12,560 nucleotides of DNA from CAZXBB01 sp964638815 (GTDB taxonomy: Bacteria; Planctomycetota; Phycisphaerae; Phycisphaerales; SM1A02): assembly GCA_964638815.1 (NCBI GenBank), contig CAZXBB010000322.1:1-12560 (forward strand). Reading direction: 5' to 3'. The position numbers were made by a program, and so were the translations under genes. Under the pieces are notes generated by a model that did no database searches, was not told where the DNA came from, and saw only the letters and a list, made by a program, of their open reading frames with translations. Below are positions 1 to 5,985 of the stretch, one piece after another. Numbering within the stretch: position 1 is the first letter of the stretch; each line of letters starts with the position of its first letter.

Positions 1-1019
1 CGCTCGATCTGTACCTCACGCGGGCGCTGGTCCAGGCGATCCTCGCCGTCGCCGTCCTCGCCGTCGTCATCGTCTTCCAGGACGACCTTCGACGGCTCCT
101 CGACCACGTCGGGGCGTGGACGCTGCGACGCCGGACGCGCACACCCGCCGCGACCGGAAACGCGGTGGTGGACGTTCTCGCGAGAACGGCTACGCACCTC
201 GCCGAGCGCCGCACCGGGGCGCTGATCGCCCTGCGGGGCGCGGAGTCCTGGGACCGCGCGATCGACGGCGGGATCGAGATCGACGGCAAGCTCTCGACCC
301 CGCTGCTCGAAAGCATCTTCGACCACCACTCGGCGGGGCACGACGGCGCCGTCCTCATCGAGCGCGGCCGCATCGCCCGGTTCGCCACCCACCTCCCGCT
401 CTCGTCCAATCACGACGCGCGCGGTGGGCACGGCACACGGCACGCGGCGGCGCTGGGGCTGTCCGAGGCATGCGACGCGCTGGTGCTCGTCGTGTCGGAG
501 GAGACGGGCCAGATCAGCGTGGCCGAGCACGGTGTGCTGACGTCCATCGACGCGGCGTCGCTGGCGTCGCGCCTGCTCGAGTTTCACGCCCGGCACACGG
601 ACAACGCGGCGCGACGGGACGGACGCGCGTGGTGGCGCGGTCACCGCCTTCAGAACGCAGTCCTCGCGATCGCCGTCGCGGTCGGCCTGTGGCTCGGGTT
701 CGCCCGCAAGACCGACTTCGCGGTGCGCACGATGACCGTTCCGATCGAGCTGCGCGGACTCGACCCGGCGCTCGCGCTCGACGAGACGAGCGACACCGAG
801 GCGCGGATCACCCTCGAGGGGCCGAGGCGCGCGTTCGATCTCGTGGACGAGGGGGAACTGGTCGTCGTCGTGAGCCTCGCCTCGCTCGACGGGGGGTCGC
901 ACGTCATCGAGATTACGCAGGAGCAGCTCGACCTCCCGCGCGACGTGACGCTGTCGCGCGTGGAGCCCAACTTCATTCTCGTATCGACGAAAAAGGCCGA
1001 GCCGCCGCCCTCGCCATGA
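1..1019 (+). CDS. Diadenylate cyclase (CdaA-type DAC domain) fused to a YbbR/CdaR-like domain, 5' partial
   Basis: Membrane enzyme expected to condense two ATP into the second messenger c-di-AMP. The frame is open from position 3 with no start in the window, so the 5' end lies to the left; 338 residues are visible. Residues about 9-26 form a hydrophobic helix ending VVIVFQDDLRRLL, typical of the last N-terminal helix of CdaA. The DAC domain follows (about 60-200): GHDGAVLIERGRI holds the D-G-A motif (D114-A116), then ATHLPLSS, then GTRHAAALGLSE and VVSEETGQIS. The usual R-H-R motif reads R-H-A (R146-H147-A148), an odd change in a normally conserved site. Residues about 218-235 form a second helix, and about 237-332 resemble one YbbR repeat (TVPIELRGLDP, ARITLEGP, LSRVEPNFILV). 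CdaR/YbbR is normally a separate protein that regulates CdaA, so this looks like a fusion. The start at 165 (GTG) is internal and was rejected. Family assignment is firm; activity is inference. Confidence 0.93.
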   Translation, partial: LDLYLTRALVQAILAVAVLAVVIVFQDDLRRLLDHVGAWTLRRRTRTPAATGNAVVDVLARTATHLAERRTGALIALRGAESWDRAIDGGIEIDGKLSTPLLESIFDHHSAGHDGAVLIERGRIARFATHLPLSSNHDARGGHGTRHAAALGLSEACDALVLVVSEETGQISVAEHGVLTSIDAASLASRLLEFHARHTDNAARRDGRAWWRGHRLQNAVLAIAVAVGLWLGFARKTDFAVRTMTVPIELRGLDPALALDETSDTEARITLEGPRRAFDLVDEGELVVVVSLASLDGGSHVIEITQEQLDLPRDVTLSRVEPNFILVSTKKAEPPPSP

Positions 1020-1480
1020 TGGCCCCCCCCGGCGACCCGAGCTTCAACGGCTGGGTCGATCCCTGGGAGATGCCTGGCGCCTTCCGCAGCCCGACGTTCG
1101 CGCGGACGCTCTACCCGAGCCTCAAGACACACGTGCTGGAGCACCACTGGCTCCAGAACACCCGCGCCTCGTGCAACCCCGGTCTCAGCACGCCCGGCAA
1201 CATCCTCTGCGAGCCGTACTTCTTCAACCACGGGCGCGAGTCAAGCCCGGCGACGCTCTTCTACGACGGGCACGTCGAGACCGTCGGCGTGCGGCAGGCG
1301 ATGCGCGCGGACGAGCAAATGCGCGTCCAGACGCGGAACGAAGACTGGGGCCTGTGGTCACGCGACACCGTCTGGGGCGCCGACGGCTACCTCGTGGACT
1401 ACGGCTACGACCAGGCCGCGACGAGCTTCCACGTCCTGACGACGGACGGCATCCGCGGGCGGGACGTCACGGCCGACTGA
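1016..1480 (+). CDS. Pseudopilin-like (H-X9-DG-type) protein lacking its N-terminal pilin part
   Basis: Encodes 154 residues from an ATGATG whose first ATG overlaps the TGA of the cyclase gene, compatible with translational coupling; no convincing ribosome site is seen. The sequence (MMAPPGDPSFNGWVDPW, FRSPTFARTLYPSLKTHVLE, FFNHGRESSPATLFYDGHV, RNEDWGLWSRDTVWGADGY, FHVLTTDGIRGRDV) resembles the C-terminal part of planctomycete prepilin-type proteins. Here 11, not 9, residues separate His from Asp-Gly. Those proteins normally begin with a prepilin peptidase signal and a long hydrophobic helix. Neither is present, and the bases where they would lie belong to the cyclase gene. It is either a 5'-truncated remnant or, less likely, a free-standing domain. 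There are no internal frameshifts, so decay, if any, is recent. An assembly join near 1016 cannot be excluded. Family recognition is from memory of such sequences and is moderate. Confidence 0.6.
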   Translation: MMAPPGDPSFNGWVDPWEMPGAFRSPTFARTLYPSLKTHVLEHHWLQNTRASCNPGLSTPGNILCEPYFFNHGRESSPATLFYDGHVETVGVRQAMRADEQMRVQTRNEDWGLWSRDTVWGADGYLVDYGYDQAATSFHVLTTDGIRGRDVTAD

Positions 1481-1483
1481 GGC

Positions 1484-1702
1484 TCACCCCACCGACCTCG
1501 AACGGTACGCCGCGGCGTCCTCGGGCCGATGTTCGCCCGCATCATGCATGCAGCGGGTCGTCCAGCGGGCGATCCGACCGCGTGACCGCTCGTTCGAGCC
1601 TCGACGTATCGAGCGGATATGCCATCGGCTCGCCCGAACGCTCACGCGACCGGCTTGCCGCGCTGGTTGCGCGGCGATCGCATTCGTTGTATCGAGGGTC
1701 AT
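1484..1702 (-). CDS. Candidate 72-residue ORF with a strong ribosome-binding site, unrecognised
   Basis: On the minus strand AGGAG stands 7 bases before this ATG, the same arrangement that precedes the protease gene at 10518. It starts 46 bases after the end of the large kinase gene on the same strand, so it could be its downstream neighbour. The 72 residues (MTLDTTNAIAAQPARQAGRV...) are Arg-rich, match nothing I know, and use a less GC-biased third codon position than the clear genes here. It may be the remnant of a gene that kept its start, or chance. It occupies most of the gap 1481-1748. A GC hairpin (GCCGCGC / GCGCGGC, 1657-1675) lies inside it without a T-run, so no good terminator is seen in this gap. 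Confidence 0.2.
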   Translation of the reverse strand: MTLDTTNAIAAQPARQAGRVSVRASRWHIRSIRRGSNERSRGRIARWTTRCMHDAGEHRPEDAAAYRSRSVG

Positions 1703-1748
1703 CAGTTGTCTCCTGAGCGGGACGTCGATCGGAGCCGCGACCGACCCG

Positions 1749-4700
1749 CTACATGCCTGATGCGGGCCAGGCGTCGTACACGTCGGCGATGTCGTCGCGC
1801 AGCGCGACGGTGCGCGCGTCGTCGTCGCCGTACGCGGCGACGTAGAGCCCGAGCGCCTCGAGCAGCGCGGCCTGGGCGTCCTCGTACCGCTCCAGCCGCC
1901 GCAGACACTTGCCGTACTCGCGCAGCGCTGAGGCCCGACTCACGTCGTCGTCCGCTAGCACCTTGCGCTCCCCGGTGACGGCCTCGAGGAAGAGGGGTTC
2001 CGCCTCCGCGAGCCGCCCCATCTTTGCGTAGAGCGTCGCGAGGTTGCCGATCGTGACCAGCGTGCTCGGGTGCTGGTCGCCCTGGATCGCCCGCTTCTTC
2101 GCGAGCGACTCACGGTACAGCCGCTCGGCTTCGTCCGTCCGTCCGGCGTCGCTGTACGCCGAGGCGAGGCTGCTCATCATGCGGATCGTCTGGGGGTGCT
2201 CCGCGCCGAGCGTGCGACGGCGGATGTCGAGCGCCGCCTCGAGCAGCGCCACGGCTTCCTCGTATCGCGCCTGCGAACGATATACGTTTGCGAGATTGCT
2301 CATGACGACGACGGTCTTGGGGTGCTCGGGGCCCGTGACCCGGCGCCGCGTCTCGAGCGTCTCGAGGTAGAGCTTCTCGGCTTCGTCGAGGCGACCGAGG
2401 CGCTTGTAGAACAGCGCCACGTTGTTCATCGAGGTCAGCGTTTCTGGATTCTCCTGACCGAGCACCCGGCGTCGCGTCTCCAGCGTGTGGCGGTACAGAG
2501 GCTCCGCCTGGTCGAAGCGCCCGCGCCGCGCGTACTGGTTCGCGAGATTGTTCATCGAGTTCAGCGTGTGTGGATGCTCGTCCCCGAGCGCGCGGCGACG
2601 GATCTCGAGCGCCTCGCGCCCCAGCTGCTCGGACTCCTCGTACCGTCCGAGACGGTCGTACATGTCCGCAAGCGAGTTCATCGACTCGAGCGTCGTCGGA
2701 TGCTCGTCGCCGAAGATCTCGCGACGGCGCGCGAGCGTCTCGGTGTGCATCGCCGCGGCCTCGGCGTAGTCCCCCTGCTCGCGACGCAGGTAGCCGAGGT
2801 TGCTCATCGCCAGGAGCGTCTCCGGGTGGTTCTCGCCGAGCCTCCGGCGACGCACCGCGAGCGCCTCCTCCCAGTACGGTTCGGCCTCGTCGTAGTCGGC
2901 CGTCCCGTAGTGGGTGAAGCCGACGTCGGCGAGCGAGCCGATCGTGCGCGGATGATCGTCACCGAGCACGCGGCGGCGGCGCGCGAGCGCGTCCTCGAGC
3001 AGCGGGCGCGCCTCCTCGTACCGGCTCATGCGGTTCAGCGTGGTCCCGAGGTTGTTGAGCGTGTCGAGCGTGTCGGGGTGGTCGGGGCCGAGCGCGGCCC
3101 GACGCGCCTCGAGCACGGCACGGAACGCCGCCTCCCCTTCCCGGTACTCGCCCCGCAGCACCAGCAGCTCCGCCTGCCGGTTGAGCGCGGACAGCGTGTC
3201 GGGATGATCGTCACCGTGCAGCGCGCGGCGCATCGCCACCGCCGCCTCGATGTGCGATGCCGCGGCCGCGTACTCCCCGACGCCGTAGTAGGTGACGGCG
3301 ATCGTCTCGCGGAGCGCCGCCTCGACGACCGGCTGGTCCTCGAAACGGCCCTCGATGTTGCGCGACGCGGCATCGAGCACCTCGCGCACCGTGACGTGGC
3401 GACCATCCTCGTACGGCGAGACGGAAGAGAGCAGATCCTCCCGCAGGAACGCGTTGATCGCCTCGGCGATCGCGGTCTGCCGCCGCGCCTCGTCGCGCTC
3501 CTCGGCGATCTGGCGGCGCAGGCCACGCTCGCGCACGATGAGCCCCGCGGTGATGGCGAGCAGCACGGCGAGCACCACGGTCGCGCCGACGGCCGCGCGG
3601 GAGACGACGCGCCGGCGGCGCGCCCGGCGGCGTGCGCCCAACGTCTCGAGCCGCTCCGCGAGCGCGCCGGCGCTGCCGAGGCGGTCCTCCCGTCGCCCGG
3701 CGACGCACGCCGCGATGTCCTCGCGCAGCAGCGGATCGTCGACGTCGTGCTCCCACCCCTGGCCGAGCGGGCGACGCAGGTCGCCGACCACCATCTGGTA
3801 GAGCATCACGCCGATCGCGTACACGTCGCCCTCGATCGTGAACACCTCGCCGACCAGGCTCTCCGGCGGCGCGTAGATCCGGGTGCCCGTGCGGCTCGAT
3901 TCGTTTCCGCCGAGCAGCGTCTCAGTGAAGCCGGTCGCGGTGATGTCGTGACGCTTGAGCTGCTGGGGATCGATGAGCGCGCCGATGCCGAAGTCGGTGA
4001 GCCGGGGCCGCGGCCCGGACTCGCCGTCGTCGATGAGCACGTTCGACGGCTTGAGGTCCTTGTGGAGGATGCCGACCGAGTGCGCGGCTGCCGTCGCCAC
4101 GGCGATCCGCCGCATGAGATCGAGGCGCGTCGCGAGCGGGACCCGGTCGATGCCGCCCTGCGCCTCGGCCCAGTCCGCGAGGTCGCCCTGCTCGGTCAGC
4201 TCGCTCTCGAGATGGAACGGCGGCCGGTCGAGCTGAATGTCGTGGATCTTCGCGATGTCCGGCCGGTCGCCGAGAGCCGACCGGAGCAGCCGAAAGAGCG
4301 TCAGCTCTCGCTTGAAGCTGCGAAGGCGATCGGCGTCGAAGCAGAACTTGAACACGCGGCGCGTGCCCGTCTTCTCCTGCCACGCGAGCCAGACCTCGCC
4401 GAAGCCGCCCTCGCCGAGCTTCTTCCCGAGCACCCATCCCTTCCGCCCGGGGATCTCGCGTCCGCGGGCCGGACGCCAGCCGAGCATCTCCTCCTCACCC
4501 GGCGTCACCGCGCGGCGCGCCTTCGCGCTGTCCGGCGGCTCCCGCAGCGGCGCGACGCCCACCGCGCCGACCTCGAAGACCTCGAGCGGCTCGTCGTTGC
4601 CCTTGAAGAGGTACGGCCCGTGCGCCATCCATTGCAGCTCGGGCGGATCGCCGCCTTCGACTGGGGGATGATCGCGGACGTACTGGCGCGCGTCGTCGAA

Positions 4701-5132
4701 GATCGCGCGGGTCATCAGCACCTGTCGCGGCAACGCGAGCGACTCGACCCGCGCCGCCATGTCGATCGGTGTACCGACGAACTTCTCGGCGTTCGACGTG
4801 GCCTGGTCGAGCTCGAGCACCTCGCCCATGTGCACGCCGATCCGCACGGCGAGCCGCTCGCCTTCCCACGGTCCCGACGCGAGGGCGTGCTGGAACCGCA
4901 GCGCCGTGTCGATCGCCGCGCTGGCCGTCTCGAAGCGGGTCAGGAACCCGTCGCCGGGGTTCTCGAGCTCCGTGCCGCGAGCGTCGGCGAGGACGCGGCG
5001 GAACGCGTCGTTGTGCTGACGCAGGAGGGCCGCGTAATCCGCCGTGCCGAGGCGGGCCTTCAACGCGGATGAGCCGACGATGTCGGTGAACATGAAGACG
5101 ATGACGCGTGATTGGGCGGGCGGATCGGGCAT
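1749..5132 (-). CDS. Cyclase-homology / Ser-Thr kinase / transmembrane / TPR-array signalling protein
   Basis: This 1127-residue protein joins four parts. Residues 10-150 form a class III nucleotidyl cyclase homology domain with both metal-binding Asp (FTDIVGSS, D17; NPGDGFLTRF, D61) and RIGVHMGEV. However, the Lys usual four residues before the second Asp is Glu57, and the Asn usual in 'N-x-A-A-R' is Asp124 (IDMAAR), so substrate and activity are uncertain. Residues about 233-500 form a kinase: LGEGGFGEVW loop (239-248), K262, E276, HKDLKPSN (357-364, Lys in place of the Arg of HRD), DFG (380-382) and APPE (421-424). All key residues are kept, so it is probably active. A membrane helix spans about 511-533. 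Residues about 605-1100 are kinesin-light-chain-like TPRs with H-P-x-T marks exactly 42 residues apart (643 to 1021, ten copies, one with Asn for His). This suggests a membrane receptor kinase with an outer protein-binding TPR domain; ligand and targets are unknown. The ATG is preceded by GAGAAGGG. Confidence 0.93.
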   Translation of the reverse strand: MPDPPAQSRVIVFMFTDIVGSSALKARLGTADYAALLRQHNDAFRRVLADARGTELENPGDGFLTRFETASAAIDTALRFQHALASGPWEGERLAVRIGVHMGEVLELDQATSNAEKFVGTPIDMAARVESLALPRQVLMTRAIFDDARQYVRDHPPVEGGDPPELQWMAHGPYLFKGNDEPLEVFEVGAVGVAPLREPPDSAKARRAVTPGEEEMLGWRPARGREIPGRKGWVLGKKLGEGGFGEVWLAWQEKTGTRRVFKFCFDADRLRSFKRELTLFRLLRSALGDRPDIAKIHDIQLDRPPFHLESELTEQGDLADWAEAQGGIDRVPLATRLDLMRRIAVATAAAHSVGILHKDLKPSNVLIDDGESGPRPRLTDFGIGALIDPQQLKRHDITATGFTETLLGGNESSRTGTRIYAPPESLVGEVFTIEGDVYAIGVMLYQMVVGDLRRPLGQGWEHDVDDPLLREDIAACVAGRREDRLGSAGALAERLETLGARRRARRRRVVSRAAVGATVVLAVLLAITAGLIVRERGLRRQIAEERDEARRQTAIAEAINAFLREDLLSSVSPYEDGRHVTVREVLDAASRNIEGRFEDQPVVEAALRETIAVTYYGVGEYAAAASHIEAAVAMRRALHGDDHPDTLSALNRQAELLVLRGEYREGEAAFRAVLEARRAALGPDHPDTLDTLNNLGTTLNRMSRYEEARPLLEDALARRRRVLGDDHPRTIGSLADVGFTHYGTADYDEAEPYWEEALAVRRRRLGENHPETLLAMSNLGYLRREQGDYAEAAAMHTETLARRREIFGDEHPTTLESMNSLADMYDRLGRYEESEQLGREALEIRRRALGDEHPHTLNSMNNLANQYARRGRFDQAEPLYRHTLETRRRVLGQENPETLTSMNNVALFYKRLGRLDEAEKLYLETLETRRRVTGPEHPKTVVVMSNLANVYRSQARYEEAVALLEAALDIRRRTLGAEHPQTIRMMSSLASAYSDAGRTDEAERLYRESLAKKRAIQGDQHPSTLVTIGNLATLYAKMGRLAEAEPLFLEAVTGERKVLADDDVSRASALREYGKCLRRLERYEDAQAALLEALGLYVAAYGDDDARTVALRDDIADVYDAWPASGM
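2040..3215 (-). repeat. 126-bp periodic coding repeat (TPR array of the kinase)
   Basis: Within the kinase gene the motif encoding (D/E)-H-P-x-T-L recurs at exactly 42-codon steps, ten times, with R-R-R-x-L-G in front of many copies. The units are diverged and none has lost frame. This is protein repeat structure, not a mobile repeat. Confidence 0.85.
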
Positions 5133-5256
5133 CCCTTCTCAGGGTAACAGCGAGCGGGGGCGCTTCCGGCGCGGAAAGTTCGCATTCCGGCGTCGCCCGC
5201 ACGTCGCGGATACGATTGAAGGTGACCACGGCCCCCATCGAACGGAGTCGCCACCC
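5133..5256. promoter_or_regulatory. Divergent intergenic region between the kinase and the phasin-like gene
   Basis: These 124 bases separate two divergently transcribed genes and must hold both promoters. An inverted repeat TTCCG-GCG-CGGAA lies at 5164-5176 and could be an operator. TACGAT (5211-5216) is a possible -10 box for the rightward gene, but no matching -35 is evident. Promoter assignment is weak. Confidence 0.3.
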
Positions 5257-5922
5257 ATGACCGTGACCCCCGACGACCAGCCGCTCGACGACGCCGCCGC
5301 GCGGGCGGAGACCATCGCCGCCGGGGGCGACGATGTGCGGGAGAAGGTGCGACGGTTCGTCGTCGATACGGTGCGCGAGCGCAGGCTCGAGCTCGACCGG
5401 CTCGGCGCGCTGGCCGAGAAGATGATCGGGGGCGCCGTCGCGGGGGTGCGCAACGCCGCCCCCGACCGGTCGGACAGCGTGCTGCGCGACGTCATCGACG
5501 GGCTCGGCGACGGCCTGAGCGCGTCCGCCCACGCCACGCGGCTCGCCCTCGAAGAAGCACGGGGACGCGGCGAGACGTTCGCGAAAGAGGATCTCGAGAA
5601 GGCCGTCGAGGATCTGCGCACGCTCGAGGGCATGCTCGTGGACACTGTCACGCGCGTCGGCCGCGGCACGTCGTCCTTCGCCGGGAGCCAGGCGAAGACG
5701 CTCGTTGAACACGCGAAGCGCACGGCCGCTCACGTCCGCCCGTCGATCGAGTCGGCGCTCGCCGAGGCGGTGAAGCACCCGGTGAAGATGACGACGGAGA
5801 CCGCCGCGACGGCCGCGAAGGCGGTGCCGCAGGCGGCGGGCACGCTGCTGCGCAGCATGAGCGGTCTGCTGCTGGCGGCGAGCGATCTGCTGACGGGCGA
5901 GGCGAAAGACGAAGCCGAATAG
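5257..5922 (+). CDS. Phasin-like / helical hypothetical protein, 221 residues
   Basis: I do not recognise a named family with certainty. The protein is Ala-rich and almost wholly helical in composition, without Cys, with alternating charged and apolar stretches (DVREKVRRFVVDTVRERRLE, LAEKMIGGAVAGV, RTLEGMLVDTVTRV, LAEAVKHPVKMT). It ends in a more apolar segment (about 180-211, including AGTLLRSMSGLLLAASDLL). This resembles phasins and other amphipathic surface-coating proteins that sit on polymer granules or membranes. The start at 5257 was chosen because GGAG (5244-5247) precedes it at 9 bases; the frame is open further upstream to 5044, but that overlaps the oppositely oriented kinase gene. 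It converges on a UbiB-family kinase 50 bases away, an arrangement I recall for phasin-like genes, so a shared membrane or lipid-related role is possible inference. Confidence 0.8.
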   Translation: MTVTPDDQPLDDAAARAETIAAGGDDVREKVRRFVVDTVRERRLELDRLGALAEKMIGGAVAGVRNAAPDRSDSVLRDVIDGLGDGLSASAHATRLALEEARGRGETFAKEDLEKAVEDLRTLEGMLVDTVTRVGRGTSSFAGSQAKTLVEHAKRTAAHVRPSIESALAEAVKHPVKMTTETAATAAKAVPQAAGTLLRSMSGLLLAASDLLTGEAKDEAE

Positions 5923-5926
5923 CGTC

Positions 5927-5985
5927 CGCCGAACTTCCGCCGGAACTTCCGCCGGAACGTCTGCCGGAACGTCTACCGGAAGAAA
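5927..5985. repeat. 12-bp tandem repeat between convergent genes
   Basis: Four to five units of about 12 bases (CGCCGGAACTTC, CGCCGGAACGTC, TGCCGGAACGTC and a diverged last unit) fill the gap between the phasin-like and UbiB genes and enter the UbiB 3' end. Adjacent units create near-palindromes TTCCG-C-CGGAA that could fold as hairpins and end transcription from both sides. No T-run is present. Confidence 0.8.

Noticed and set aside
311..320. UbiB DCG in place of DFG as a lost catalytic residue (residues 313-315 of the 5973-7658 gene; numbers here are residues)
   Set aside because: Cys in the middle of this motif is, as I recall, also present in E. coli UbiB, and the metal-binding Asp is kept.
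116..1015. Plus-strand ORF extending the pseudopilin-like frame upstream through the cyclase gene
   Set aside because: Its translation is Arg-rich nonsense in another frame of the diadenylate cyclase; only the part after 1016 resembles a protein family.
1657..1675. Hairpin GCCGCGC / GCGCGGC as terminator for the kinase gene
   Set aside because: The stem is short, no T-run follows on either strand, and such stems are common by chance at this base composition.
2070..5072. 1000-codon open frame opposite the kinase gene
   Set aside because: It is the antisense shadow of a very GC-rich gene; the translation is Arg/Leu/Val/Glu-rich and without domains, while the minus strand shows cyclase, kinase and TPR motifs.
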